Assembly (NCBI RefSeq): GCF_020091405.1
Contig: NZ_CP081903.1
Location: 1,984,001 to 2,048,000, forward strand
Reading direction: 5' to 3'
Length of the DNA stretch: 64,000 bases
Source of the DNA: Bacteroides cellulosilyticus
GTDB lineage: Bacteria; Bacteroidota; Bacteroidia; Bacteroidales; Bacteroidaceae
The position numbers and the translations under genes were made by a program. Shown piece after piece: positions 19,046-28,082 of this stretch. Numbering within the stretch: position 1 is the stretch's first letter; each line of letters opens with the position of its first letter. The notes under the pieces were generated by a model that saw only the letters and a list, made by a program, of their open reading frames with translations, had not been told where the DNA came from and did no database searches.

Positions 19046-19936
19046 AGCTGAGTCGTCATTTTTTTCTTTTATAATGGTGATTTTCTCCCCGCTGGCAGCA
19101 CGTTTTCGCAAGGAACGAGGGGTGTCTCCAAAGGAGTCCTTACAGAAATGAGCGAAGTGCGACAGGGAATCGAAGCCATAACGTGAACTAATCACGGAGA
19201 TACGTTGCTTGGTGAATTGCAGATCGTTCAGAATACCTTCACGCTTCTTGTCCAGTATCCATTCGTACACCGGAACATTATACATATTTTTAAACAAACG
19301 GCGGAATGTAGTGGTTGTATATCCACCTAAATGGGCGAATTCTTCCACATTCTTTACCTTGTCGTAGTTCTGCATAATGAAATAATGGAAACTTTCCGTA
19401 TAAGTGCTGATGGGATAGAAGAACGTACTTATCTGGCGCAGGGGATAATAGCAGGTTAATATGTAAACCAGTTCCTGGCGCTTGATGTCGAGATATTTCC
19501 CGCATGCGGAAGGCTGTTCTTTAAAATAGTCGGCGATATCATGCAGCAACCGCTCCAATTTTGCATTCGCTATCAACGGTGTGTAGGTCAGCGGGGCCTC
19601 AGAGCGTTCGAGGATATCCTTGTAACGGTCTTCGCATATAAGTGGAAGTTCCGTAAACCAATAGGCGATATATTCCACCTCAGTCAGTGCTAACAATTCC
19701 ATTTTTGAACCGATGGCTTGCAGCACACATTGTCTGCTCTGGAGCGTAGTGCCTGGGTATTCGTTACTATTTATCAACAATTCTCCCTTTAACATAAAGA
19801 TCATGCAGTTCTGGGTACACTTCTCCGCCGAGAAATGCTGCCCCTGGGGATATTGGCGGTATACCAATGTCCCGTCTGAGATTTTTGGGCATAGAGTACA
19901 ATCTACTTGCCGTGTGCAAAGAGTGTCTTTTGTCAT
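19025..19936 (-). CDS. AraC-family transcriptional regulator with N-terminal cysteine cluster (paralogue of 9164-10048)
   Basis: Regulator of 303 residues. The N-terminal motif CTRQVDCTLCPK (Cys7, 12, 15) parallels CGAAMSCQQCPK of the paralogue near 9 kb. The sensing half has CMIFMLKGELLINSNEYPG and QAIGSKMELLALTEVEY. The AraC HTH pair covers about 195-280 (VEEFAHLGGYTTTTFRRLFK and ISSRYGFDSLSHFAHFCKDS). The C-terminus is basic then acidic. It is divergent from the PAP2 phosphatase, and the two promoters overlap (19971-20018), so it may act on that gene. It lies downstream of the frdC promoter region on the same strand but is probably transcribed separately. Confidence 0.9.
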   Translation of the reverse strand: MTKDTLCTRQVDCTLCPKISDGTLVYRQYPQGQHFSAEKCTQNCMIFMLKGELLINSNEYPGTTLQSRQCVLQAIGSKMELLALTEVEYIAYWFTELPLICEDRYKDILERSEAPLTYTPLIANAKLERLLHDIADYFKEQPSACGKYLDIKRQELVYILTCYYPLRQISTFFYPISTYTESFHYFIMQNYDKVKNVEEFAHLGGYTTTTFRRLFKNMYNVPVYEWILDKKREGILNDLQFTKQRISVISSRYGFDSLSHFAHFCKDSFGDTPRSLRKRAASGEKITIIKEKNDDSAREQGDE

Positions 19937-19970
19937 GAAATATAAGACGAATTACTAAAATTATGGCAAC

Positions 19971-20018
19971 AAAGATAGAATTTTTTTATGAATACTCTAA
20001 CAAAATCGTCTATCTTTG
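19971..20018. promoter_or_regulatory. Overlapping divergent promoters (AraC minus, PAP2 plus)
   Basis: Minus: -7 TATCTTTG at 19978-19971 with TTTG at 20004-20001 (22-nt spacer). Plus: -7 TATCTTTG at 20011-20018. The minus -33 element lies within the plus promoter, so polymerase at one site should hinder the other. The plus box also rules out the earlier in-frame ATG at 19988 as the start of the phosphatase. Confidence 0.65.
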
Positions 20019-20041
20019 CAGCAAACTATAAGAAAGACTAC

Positions 20042-20644
20042 ATGAAACGGACTATTTTTTTTGTATTTTTTGCATCATTACTTGTATTCAATATTTCTGC
20101 CCAGAACTGGGACATTAATACTTTGCATAGAATAAATAGTTGGGATGGTAAGTTCATTCGTAATTATAATAAAATAATTTCTCGTACTGAACCCTATATT
20201 GCCGTGGGGGTTCCTGTGGCGATGGCATTGGCTGCCTGGGTGAAAAAAGACCGCGAATTATTGAAGGATGCTGTGTATGTAGGTACCAGTGTTGCCGGCG
20301 CTTTTGTTGTGACTTATGGCATGAAATATCTTATAGATCGTGAACGTCCGTTCGATCGCTATCCCGACCGGGTTCATGCTTATAGTCATGAAACCAGTCC
20401 TTCTTTCCCTTCCGGACATACGGCAACTGCTTTTGCATTGGCAACTTCACTTTGTGTGAAATATCCGAAATGGTATGTAATCGCTCCATCCGCCTTATGG
20501 GCATGTTCTGTCGGAGTATCCCGTATGAATGAAGGTGTGCACTATCCCTCCGATGTGCTGGCGGGTGCAGTTATCGGAGCCGGATGTGCTGTAGTAAATA
20601 TCTATGTGAACCGTTGGCTGAATAAGTGGTTGTTCGGTAATTAA
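20042..20644 (+). CDS. PAP2-superfamily membrane phosphatase
   Basis: Phosphatidic-acid/undecaprenyl-pyrophosphate phosphatase-like protein of 200 residues. Hydrophobic start MKRTIFFVFFASLLVFNISA, then membrane helices. The three PAP2 signature blocks are present in order: KYLIDRERPF (KX6RP), PSFPSGHTATAFALA (PSGH) and SRMNEGVHYPSDVLAGAVIG (SRX5HX3D). The catalytic His residues are intact. The substrate is a membrane or lipid-linked phosphate; which one cannot be decided. Start at 20042 because a -7 box sits at 20011-20018. Its stop overlaps the convergent S41 protease gene by 4 nt. Confidence 0.9.
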   Translation: MKRTIFFVFFASLLVFNISAQNWDINTLHRINSWDGKFIRNYNKIISRTEPYIAVGVPVAMALAAWVKKDRELLKDAVYVGTSVAGAFVVTYGMKYLIDRERPFDRYPDRVHAYSHETSPSFPSGHTATAFALATSLCVKYPKWYVIAPSALWACSVGVSRMNEGVHYPSDVLAGAVIGAGCAVVNIYVNRWLNKWLFGN

Positions 20645-22266
20645 AGTGGTAGTTTCTTCTCGTAAATCTTTTCGTTCAATAACTCAAGGGCTTGTTGCAC
20701 GCTGTTGTTCGTGGTGTTTATCACCTGAAAGTATTCGTTCATATCCCACAGGTCACGGGCTATCAAGGCTTTCAACTGCGTCTTTATCAGAGGCAATGAT
20801 TTGTTGTATTGCTCTTCGTTGAACTCAATCTTTTCTTTATCGGCGGCAGCGCGTATGTCCGCAAGCATCTGTTCGTCTATCTCGAATTTATTGTTGAAGG
20901 TATCAAACTTCTTATATTTCTCTTGGAGTTCTTTCCGGTTTTTCTCGATATACTTGGTTGTTGCTTTGATGACAACGCCTTTGGCGACCAGATTACGGTG
21001 ATAATCGGTATATTGAGTTGTATCAATAGGCACGAAATAGTCGGGCATGATGCCACCGCCACCGTATACGGTACGTTTCAACTTCTTAGTGGAGTTCTTC
21101 AGTGAATCAGGGAAATGGATACTGTCGGCATGCATCATTTCTCCACGGTTGAAACGCTCTACCAGTTCCATATTGTATTTCTCCTGGCCGTCATCTTTAC
21201 TAAGGCCTCGGCCGTCCAGATTGGCTGTATGGTCGTACGGTTTCTGGATGCAACGTCCGGATGGGGTGTAATAACGGGCGATAGTCAAGCGAATCATAGA
21301 GCCATCGGGCAATTCGATGGGGCGTTGTACCAGCCCTTTACCGAAAGTACGGCGGCCTACAACTACGCCTCTGTCCCAGTCCTGTATGGCACCGGTTACG
21401 ATTTCACTTGCTGAAGCAGAGTATTCGTCTACCAGCACGATGAGGCGTCCGTTCTTGAAGTTACCTGTGCCTTTGGCGTAGAAATTACTGCGCTGAGAGG
21501 TTCTTCCTTCAGTATATACAATCAGTTCTTTTTGTTGCAGGAACTCGTTGGCAAGATCAATTGCTGCATTCAAATAGCCGCCACCGTTGCCTTGCAGGTC
21601 GAGTATCAGGTCTTTCATTCCTTGCTTCTGTAGCTCTTTGAGGGCCGCGGTAAATTCTTCGGCGGTAGTGGCGCCAAAACGGTTGATACGGATATAGCCG
21701 GTTTTGGGCTGTATCATATACGAAGCGTCCAAACTTAGAATGGGTATTTTATCCCGTTTTACAGTGAAGTATAAGGGATCGTCCACTCCGCGGCGGACAA
21801 TAGTTAGTTTTACTTCTGAGTCTTTCGGGCCGCGCAGGCGTGCCATTATATCTTCTGTGGACATTTTTACGCCGGCAATAGCGCTGTCGTTCACTGCCAC
21901 GATACGGTCACCTGCCAGGATACCAACCTTTTCAGATGGTCCGTTGCTGACGGGCTGTATAATAAGTAATGTATCTTCTATCATCTGGAACTGCACACCG
22001 ATACCTTCGAAGTTACCTTGCAAAGGCTCGTTCATTTTCTTCACCTCCTCAGCATCATTGTATGTGGAGTGCGGATCGAGTTGGGCAAGCATACGGATAA
22101 TAGCTTCTTCCACCAGTTTATTTTCGTCTACCGAGTCTACATACAGGTTGGTGATGGCAAACTCTGCCATCTGTAACTTGCGGGCAGCCAAGTTGCCCAT
22201 ATTCTGCGCCTGCATGGAAGCCATGGCACCGCATATACATATTATAAAGATAAGAAGTTTCTTCAT
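20641..22266 (-). CDS. S41-family C-terminal processing protease with PDZ domain
   Basis: Periplasmic carboxy-terminal protease of 541 residues from the chosen start (MKKLLIFIICICGAMASMQA, signal peptide). A longer frame upstream would run into coaD and lacks a signal. A PDZ domain lies at about 75-160 (GIGVQFQMIEDTLLIIQPVS). The S41 core has DLILDLQGNGGGYLNAAIDL, the nucleophile region VDEYSASASEIVTGAIQDW and the general-base lysine region RRTFGKGLVQ. It is third in parE-coaD-S41. The 39-nt gap before it contains the direct repeats TTAGTGATTAGTGA. An alternative start one codon earlier (22269) is possible. Confidence 0.93.
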   Translation of the reverse strand: MKKLLIFIICICGAMASMQAQNMGNLAARKLQMAEFAITNLYVDSVDENKLVEEAIIRMLAQLDPHSTYNDAEEVKKMNEPLQGNFEGIGVQFQMIEDTLLIIQPVSNGPSEKVGILAGDRIVAVNDSAIAGVKMSTEDIMARLRGPKDSEVKLTIVRRGVDDPLYFTVKRDKIPILSLDASYMIQPKTGYIRINRFGATTAEEFTAALKELQKQGMKDLILDLQGNGGGYLNAAIDLANEFLQQKELIVYTEGRTSQRSNFYAKGTGNFKNGRLIVLVDEYSASASEIVTGAIQDWDRGVVVGRRTFGKGLVQRPIELPDGSMIRLTIARYYTPSGRCIQKPYDHTANLDGRGLSKDDGQEKYNMELVERFNRGEMMHADSIHFPDSLKNSTKKLKRTVYGGGGIMPDYFVPIDTTQYTDYHRNLVAKGVVIKATTKYIEKNRKELQEKYKKFDTFNNKFEIDEQMLADIRAAADKEKIEFNEEQYNKSLPLIKTQLKALIARDLWDMNEYFQVINTTNNSVQQALELLNEKIYEKKLPL

Positions 22267-22307
22267 CATTCTTTTTCGCTTATCACTAATCACTAATTTA
22301 CTAATTA

Positions 22308-22760
22308 TTAAATATCCATCCCTTCGGGGATAAACTGGCTGATATCTTTGCCGAACTGTAGAAGTTCGCGGACAGTAGTCGAACTGATACATGTCAGTTC
22401 GGGTTCGGTAAAGAGCAAGATAGTTTCGATACCTGCCAGTTTGCGGTTGATATCGGCAATGGTCTCTTCATACTCGAAATCTTTCACGGTACGGATACCG
22501 CGAACAATAAACTGCGCGTCTACCTGCCGGGCAAAATCAATCGTCAGGCAATCATAGGAGTAGACCTTGATTCGTGGCTCGTTCCGGTAGAATTTCTGTA
22601 TTATCTCCACGCGCTTCTCAATAGGGAAGTAGGTGTTTTTATTTTCGTTGATACCAATTCCAATAATGACTTCATCCATAAAAGTCAGTGCGCGGGTCAC
22701 TACCGATGAATGTCCGATAGTGAAAGGATCGAATGTTCCCGGAAAGATTGCTCTTCTCAT
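22308..22760 (-). CDS. coaD: Phosphopantetheine adenylyltransferase
   Basis: Coenzyme A biosynthesis enzyme (4'-phosphopantetheine + ATP to dephospho-CoA), 150 residues, the usual family length. The N-terminal [20 protein letters not shown] holds the nucleotidyltransferase GTFDPxxxGH signature with His17. Later [12 protein letters not shown] and [20 protein letters not shown] are typical of CoaD. Its ATG overlaps the stop of parE by 4 nt (ATGA), a coupled arrangement. Confidence 0.97.
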   Translation of the reverse strand: MRRAIFPGTFDPFTIGHSSVVTRALTFMDEVIIGIGINENKNTYFPIEKRVEIIQKFYRNEPRIKVYSYDCLTIDFARQVDAQFIVRGIRTVKDFEYEETIADINRKLAGIETILLFTEPELTCISSTTVRELLQFGKDISQFIPEGMDI

Positions 22761-24628
22761 GATGCCAGATCTTCTTCTATAACCAGATTGTTAATAATAA
22801 AGTTTTGCCGTTCCATGGTATTTTTACCCATGTAGAATTCCAATAACTCCTTTACGAGGTCCGTTTTGCGTAAAGTAACTTGTTCCAGACGCATATCTTT
22901 ACCGATGAAATGCCGGAATTCATCAGGCGAGATCTCTCCCAGACCTTTAAAACGCGTAATCTCAGGATTGGGGCCCAGTTCAACAATGGCTTTTTGCCGT
23001 TCCTCTTCCGTGTAGCAGTAAATTGTCTTTTTCTTGTTGCGCACGCGGAACAACGGAGTTTGCAGGATATAGACGTGCCCTTTCTTTATCAGATCGGGGA
23101 AGAATTGCAGGAAGAATGTGATGAGCAACAACCGGATGTGCATACCGTCCACATCGGCATCGGTAGCGGCAATCACCTTGTTGTAACGCAATCCTTCAAT
23201 GCCGTCTTCTATGTTCAGGGCAGCTTGTAGCAGATTGAATTCTTCGTTTTCGTATACTACTTTCTTAGTCAGCCCGAATGAGTTCAACGGTTTACCACGA
23301 AGACTGAATACAGCCTGCGTATTTACGTCACGGCTCTTTGTGATAGAACCGCTGGCAGAATCACCCTCAGTGATAAAGATGCAAGATTCGGATTCCTGTT
23401 CCTTTCCTTTGCCGTCATTGAGGTGGTAACGGCAATCGCGCAGCTTACGATTATGCAGGTTGGCCTTCTTTGCGCGCTCACGTGCCAATTTGGTTACACC
23501 GGCAATGGCTTTACGTTCTTTTTCGGAGTCTTGTATCTTTTGCAGCATGACTTCCGCAACCAACGGATTCTTATGTAGATAGTTATCCACCTCCGTTTTG
23601 ATGAAGTCGCCTACATACTTATTCACGCTTACACCACCGGGAGACATGGAAGGGGAACCGAGTTTGGTCTTGGTCTGTCCTTCAAACTGGGGTTCTTCCA
23701 CATTGATGGCAATGGCGGCAACAATACCGTTGCGGATGTCGGCATATTCCTGGTTCTTGTTGTAGAACTCCTTGATGGTGCGGGCAATATGTTCTTTAAG
23801 CGCACTTTGGTGCGTTCCACCCTGTGTGGTATGCTGGCCGTTGACAAAGGAATAGTATTCCTCGCCGTATTGATTCGTATGCGTAAAGGCTATTTCAATA
23901 TCTTCTCCTTTTAGATGGATGATATTGTAAAGGCCCTGTGCGGTCATATTGTCGTTCAGCAAATCTTCCAGTCCATGGCGTGAGATAATGCGCTGACCGT
24001 TGTATATAATGGAAAGTCCTGTATTCAGGTACGTGTAGTTACGCAACAGCGTTTCCACGAAATTAGCCTGGAAAGAATAGTTCAGGAATAACGTGCTGTC
24101 CGGTTCGAAGAAGATGTAAGTTCCGCTTTCCTCGTTACAGTTTTCCGTTACATCACTCTGGAGATTACCTTTTTCAAAAATGGCAATACGAACTTTACCT
24201 TCGCGATAACTACGTACTTCAAAGCGGCTGCTAAGTGCATTCACAGCTTTGATACCTACGCCGTTCAGTCCGACACTTTTCTTGAAAGCTTTACTGTCGT
24301 ACTTACCGCCGGTATTGAGTTTGCTCACAGCTTCAATCAGCTTTCCTTGCGGAATACCACGACCATAGTCGCGCACACTGACACGGAGATTATCCTCAAT
24401 GTTAATCTCGATCCGTCTACCAGCACCCATTTTGAACTCATCGATGCTGTTGTCCATTACCTCTTTTAGCAATACATAGATACCGTCGTCGTTCTGCGTA
24501 CCGTCGCCCAAACGACCGATATACATACCCGAACGGACACGGATGTGCTCCATGTCGTCCAAATGACGAATGTTGTCTTCCGTATATTCTACATTGCCTT
24601 CGGGCATCAGTCCGTTGATTTCTTCCAT
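22757..24628 (-). CDS. parE: DNA topoisomerase IV subunit B
   Basis: Type IIA topoisomerase ATPase subunit of 623 residues. The GHKL ATP site shows [15 protein letters not shown] (Glu56, Asn60) and [11 protein letters not shown], then [14 protein letters not shown]. The TOPRIM domain has [16 protein letters not shown] and [18 protein letters not shown], and the C-terminus has [13 protein letters not shown]. The length and the absence of the GyrB insertion favour ParE over GyrB. It leads the parE-coaD-S41 set; the ParC partner is not in the window. Upstream lies a palindromic repeat element at 24639-24720. Confidence 0.95.
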   Translation of the reverse strand: MEEINGLMPEGNVEYTEDNIRHLDDMEHIRVRSGMYIGRLGDGTQNDDGIYVLLKEVMDNSIDEFKMGAGRRIEINIEDNLRVSVRDYGRGIPQGKLIEAVSKLNTGGKYDSKAFKKSVGLNGVGIKAVNALSSRFEVRSYREGKVRIAIFEKGNLQSDVTENCNEESGTYIFFEPDSTLFLNYSFQANFVETLLRNYTYLNTGLSIIYNGQRIISRHGLEDLLNDNMTAQGLYNIIHLKGEDIEIAFTHTNQYGEEYYSFVNGQHTTQGGTHQSALKEHIARTIKEFYNKNQEYADIRNGIVAAIAINVEEPQFEGQTKTKLGSPSMSPGGVSVNKYVGDFIKTEVDNYLHKNPLVAEVMLQKIQDSEKERKAIAGVTKLARERAKKANLHNRKLRDCRYHLNDGKGKEQESESCIFITEGDSASGSITKSRDVNTQAVFSLRGKPLNSFGLTKKVVYENEEFNLLQAALNIEDGIEGLRYNKVIAATDADVDGMHIRLLLITFFLQFFPDLIKKGHVYILQTPLFRVRNKKKTIYCYTEEERQKAIVELGPNPEITRFKGLGEISPDEFRHFIGKDMRLEQVTLRKTDLVKELLEFYMGKNTMERQNFIINNLVIEEDLAS

Positions 24629-24638
24629 AACTATTTAA

Positions 24639-24720
24639 TGAAGAATGAGGAATGAGGAATGAAGAATTTGGCTGCGCTGTGATGCCGCATGGCAATTCTT
24701 CATTCTTCATTCTTAATTAT
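24639..24720. repeat. REP/MITE-like inverted repeat built of GAATGA-type words
   Basis: GAATGAAGAATT (24657-24668) is perfectly inverted at 24694-24705 (AATTCTTCATTC). Both arms extend imperfectly outward as runs of AATGA(A/G)GAATGA. The 25-nt centre (24669-24693) is G+C-rich (GGCTGCGCTGTGATGCCGC). The right arm runs into the stop codon of the gene at 24713. Elements of this look are scattered in Bacteroides genomes. I recall no proven function. Confidence 0.75.
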
Positions 24721-25852
24721 TAATTTCTTTCACAAACGCCCTGCGCCGTTTATGTTGTTTGGTTTCAAAGTATTCCCATTGGGCTTGTACTTTGCCATTC
24801 ATTTCAAGTTCAGGGTTGCTTTCTGCAAATATAAAACCTAATTTCTGATAAACCGGAATTAAATCGGAAAATAACAATGCGTTAACACCTTTGTTCTGGT
24901 ACTCCGGCTTCACGGCAACAAGCAATAAATCTAACATTTTGGCACGTCGTTTCATGAACAGTGCTTTCAGCAGATAGTACCATCCGAAGGGCAATAACCG
25001 GCCGTGCGCTTTCTGTAGAGCTTCGGACAGGGAGGGCATGGATATGCCTACGCAAATAAGCTGGTCGTCGGCATCTGTGATAAGTGTCACCATGCGGAGG
25101 TCTACGATGGGGAGATACATTTTCACGTACTGGTCAATCTGCCGTTGGGACAGAGCGGAATAACCGAACAGGGGCTTATAAGCTTCGTTCATCAACTCAA
25201 AGATGGCCTGTCCATAGTCGCGGGCAATCTTCTTTGCAGATGTATATTTTTTAATCTTGAGATTATATTTACGCTGGATAAGATCGGAGATACGTTTGTG
25301 CTTGTCCGGTATGGCATCCGGAATGTAGATCTGGTATTCCACCCAGTCAGCTTCCTTTTCAAATCCCATACGCTCCATGTGTTGCGGATAGTAAGGATAG
25401 TTGTAAATGGTTGCCATGGTGCTGAGTTGATCGAAGCCTTCGACCAGCATGCCTTCCGCATCGAAGTCTGTGAAGCCCAACGGACCTTGTATGTGAGTCA
25501 TTCCACGTTCTTTTCCCCATTCTTCTACCGTGTGGATCAAGGCATCGGATACTTCCGGGTTGTCAATGAAATCAATCCAGCCGAAACGGACATTCTTTTT
25601 ATTCCAGGCTTCATTGGCCTTATGGTTGATTATGGCAGCTACGCGGCCCACTATTTTATTGTCTTGGTAAGCCAGGAAATACTCTGCTTCACAGAATTCA
25701 AACGCTGCATTCTTCTTTTTATTGAAAGTGTTGAGCATGTCGTCGTAGAGATCGGGAACGGAGTAGGGATTGCCTTTGTATAGCCGGTAATTGAAGCGGA
25801 TGAACCGTTTCAATTCTTTCATTGTGGAAACTTTTTTGATTGTTATTGCCAT
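24713..25852 (-). CDS. GNAT-like acetyltransferase-related protein, function unknown
   Basis: Cytoplasmic protein of 379 residues. The start at 25852 (MAITIKKVSTMKELKRFIRF) is preferred over an upstream ATG because a TATCTTTG box lies between them (25882-25875). The N-terminal half has acetyltransferase-like patterns (FLAYQDNKIVGRVAAIINHK, HTVEEWGKERGMTHIQGPLG) and the C-terminal half has LLLVAVKPEYQNKGVNALLF, which reads like a GNAT acetyl-CoA loop. The acceptor is unknown. The C-terminus is basic (KQHKRRRAFVKEIN). It is separated from parE by the repeat element and is probably its own unit. Confidence 0.75.
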   Translation of the reverse strand: MAITIKKVSTMKELKRFIRFNYRLYKGNPYSVPDLYDDMLNTFNKKKNAAFEFCEAEYFLAYQDNKIVGRVAAIINHKANEAWNKKNVRFGWIDFIDNPEVSDALIHTVEEWGKERGMTHIQGPLGFTDFDAEGMLVEGFDQLSTMATIYNYPYYPQHMERMGFEKEADWVEYQIYIPDAIPDKHKRISDLIQRKYNLKIKKYTSAKKIARDYGQAIFELMNEAYKPLFGYSALSQRQIDQYVKMYLPIVDLRMVTLITDADDQLICVGISMPSLSEALQKAHGRLLPFGWYYLLKALFMKRRAKMLDLLLVAVKPEYQNKGVNALLFSDLIPVYQKLGFIFAESNPELEMNGKVQAQWEYFETKQHKRRRAFVKEINN

Positions 25853-25874
25853 AATTTTATGTCTAATGAAGTGG

Positions 25875-25882
25875 CAAAGATA
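25875..25882 (-). promoter_or_regulatory. -7 box deciding the start of the gene at 24713-25852
   Basis: Minus strand TATCTTTG, 22 nt upstream of the ATG at 25852. No clear -33 element. Confidence 0.6.
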
Positions 25883-25926
25883 CATGATAATCTTTAAAAT
25901 ACCACGCGGCGGAGATAAAAACTAAT

Positions 25927-27003
25927 CTATTTCTGTATGCTTTTCCGATACTGTAAAGGTGTCATACCTGTATTTTTGAGGAAAGCACGCCGGAAGGTGG
26001 AAGTGGAGTTAAATCCGGAACGTTCGGCTATCTCATCTATATTCATGGTATAGGGGTAGGTGGTTAGTAGTTGCTTGCCGGCTTTCTCGATGCGCAGGTT
26101 GTTGATATAGTCGTAGAAAGTGATATTCAGCTTATTGTTGAAATAGGAGGATAAATAGGTGCGGTTGGTTCCGATGGCATTAGCTACATCGCTGATAGTC
26201 AGTTTAGGATTCAGGTAGAGTTGTTGCTCTTCCATCACTTTCAGTAACTCTTCCCGGAAAGCGTAATAAGAACCGTTATCCTGTTCCGTTCCGCTGGTTC
26301 CGTTCTCTTCTACAGGCTCTTTAGCAAGGAGGTTGCCTTTCAGGTTGTTAGGCATAGGGATACTGATCTGATAGGCTGAATAATGGATAATAACAAACCA
26401 CAATACGACGGAAGAAATATAATAAATAGTATCTCCCCAGCCTGTAATATTCATGCTGGTATATACCCATGTTACCAGGCAGATGGCGAGAATAAGTGTG
26501 GCTTTCTTCAACCATGCCACATCGATATGTTCCGAATAAGAGTAGTTGTTGCGTATGTATCGTTGGTAGCGTCGGGCAGCGAATGTAACTATGAGTACAA
26601 TAACGGCACTATAAAGCAGAATGAATCCGAAATAGAAAGGGAAAATGGGGGCATAGAAAGTACACAAATAAACAATTGTAAATACCATATAGGGGCTGAA
26701 AAGCAAAAATACTTTCTTCCAGTTAAGCCATCCGGGTGCCGTTAATTCCAGAAGATAGAAAGAACAGGCGGCAACTGCCCATCCGTCAATGAATAGCAGG
26801 GAGTTGACCAGTTGTTCGGTTTTCAGTGAAGGAAAATAGAGTAATATATCTTTGAACTCCAATAATGCCCAAAAAGCAAGGGTCAGTCCCAGTATGCTCT
26901 GTATTCGTGAGCGTGGCTTATGTGTGAGCAAACGGAAACTGACATATCCGAAGAACATGAATGCAGCTCCGTTCATGAAGTATGATATATTGAATCCTTC
27001 CAT
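25927..27003 (-). CDS. Membrane-anchored AraC-family regulator
   Basis: Protein of 358 residues combining about six or seven N-terminal membrane helices (residues about 5-225, for example GFILLYSAVIVLIVTFAARR and YYISSVVLWFVIIHYSAYQI) with a C-terminal AraC DNA-binding domain (about 255-355: LTISDVANAIGTNRTYLSSY and IDEIAERSGFNSTSTFRRAF). Such fusions can read a membrane or periplasmic signal and bind DNA from the membrane. Its start codon overlaps the stop of the antiporter gene (TAATG at 27005-27001), so the two are translationally coupled and probably functionally linked. Targets are unknown. Confidence 0.9.
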   Translation of the reverse strand: MEGFNISYFMNGAAFMFFGYVSFRLLTHKPRSRIQSILGLTLAFWALLEFKDILLYFPSLKTEQLVNSLLFIDGWAVAACSFYLLELTAPGWLNWKKVFLLFSPYMVFTIVYLCTFYAPIFPFYFGFILLYSAVIVLIVTFAARRYQRYIRNNYSYSEHIDVAWLKKATLILAICLVTWVYTSMNITGWGDTIYYISSVVLWFVIIHYSAYQISIPMPNNLKGNLLAKEPVEENGTSGTEQDNGSYYAFREELLKVMEEQQLYLNPKLTISDVANAIGTNRTYLSSYFNNKLNITFYDYINNLRIEKAGKQLLTTYPYTMNIDEIAERSGFNSTSTFRRAFLKNTGMTPLQYRKSIQK

Positions 27004-27962
27004 TAAACGTTATAAATAAGTACGGTGGTGTATGCTATGTAACAAAGTATCAGTATACTGCCTTCAATGCGGGTAATGGTACGCTTGGCAAAGAACAATC
27101 CGAATAGCCACAGCAAGACGCTCGAACCTACCAGTACTAGCAGATCCATATTCGTGATACCCGTCAGGTGCAACGGTGTGATGGAAGCGCTGCATCCCAG
27201 TACGAAGAAGATGTTGAACAGGTTACTGCCAATCACGTTTCCAATGGCAATTTCCGGATTCTTCTTTAAGGCGGCGACAATGGAGGTTGCAAGTTCGGGC
27301 AGGGATGTGCCGCCTGCTACCAAAGTCAATCCGATGACGGATTCGCTTACTCCCAGGCTGCGTGCAATGCCACTGGCACCATCTACGAAGAAACTGCCGC
27401 CGGCAATCAGTGCCACCAGCCCACCTATTATATATAGTATGGATCGCCACATAGGAAGTTGTTTGATTTCCTCTTCCGTCTCTCCCTCTTTTTTCCCTTG
27501 AAAAGCGATGGCAAAGGTATATCCGAGGAAGATCATGAAAAAACAGAGCAGCAACAGTCCGTCTGTAGTGCTGATTATATTTTCAGAACTATGATCCAGC
27601 AAAACATCATTCGCGCAAATCAGCAATACTATGGAGGATAGGATACAGAGTGGGATTTCCTTACGCAGCGTATTTCCGGAAATAACAATAGGAGCGAAGA
27701 GTGCCGTGCAGCCTACAATCATCAGTGTATTGAAGATGTTGCTGCCTACAACGTTTCCGATGGCGATGTCCGCACTGCCTTTCAGGGCCGAAGAGACGCT
27801 GACCGTCAGTTCGGGAGCGGAAGTCCCGAAAGCTACGATGGTGAGCCCGATAACAATGGAGGGGATGCGGAAACGCTTGGCGACGGATGCGGCTCCGTCT
27901 GTCAGTCCGTTGGCCCCTAAAAGGATGAGGAGAAGTCCTCCGATAAGACAAAGAATATCCAT
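27003..27962 (-). CDS. Calcium/sodium antiporter, CaCA family (YrbG-like)
   Basis: Inner-membrane cation exchanger of 319 residues with the two inverted alpha repeats of the family: FGTSAPELTVSVSSALKGSA with IGNVVGSNIFNTLMIVG near the N-terminus, and GGTSLPELATSIVAALKKNP with IGNVIGSNLFNIFFVLG in the second half. The acidic residue in each GTS-PE motif, needed for ion binding, is present. About ten membrane helices. It is transcribed leftward from a TATATTTG box at 27989-27982 and is coupled to the membrane AraC gene. The ion specificity is inferred from the family. Confidence 0.93.
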   Translation of the reverse strand: MDILCLIGGLLLILLGANGLTDGAASVAKRFRIPSIVIGLTIVAFGTSAPELTVSVSSALKGSADIAIGNVVGSNIFNTLMIVGCTALFAPIVISGNTLRKEIPLCILSSIVLLICANDVLLDHSSENIISTTDGLLLLCFFMIFLGYTFAIAFQGKKEGETEEEIKQLPMWRSILYIIGGLVALIAGGSFFVDGASGIARSLGVSESVIGLTLVAGGTSLPELATSIVAALKKNPEIAIGNVIGSNLFNIFFVLGCSASITPLHLTGITNMDLLVLVGSSVLLWLFGLFFAKRTITRIEGSILILCYIAYTTVLIYNV

Positions 27963-27981
27963 GAGAATTCTGTTTTTTGTG

Positions 27982-28032
27982 CAAATATAATTAATTCCTT
28001 TTATGAAAAGTGAAAAACATTCCGTATGTTTG
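27982..28032. promoter_or_regulatory. Divergent -7 boxes (antiporter minus, MscS plus)
   Basis: Minus TATATTTG at 27989-27982, 20 nt before the antiporter ATG. Plus TATGTTTG at 28025-28032. The plus box covers an upstream in-frame ATG (28026) and so supports the MscS start at 28083. Confidence 0.6.
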
Positions 28033-28082
28033 GCACGTTAATCAATTTGTTGTTTTTAAGTAACCTGATTAAGGGCTATTAT

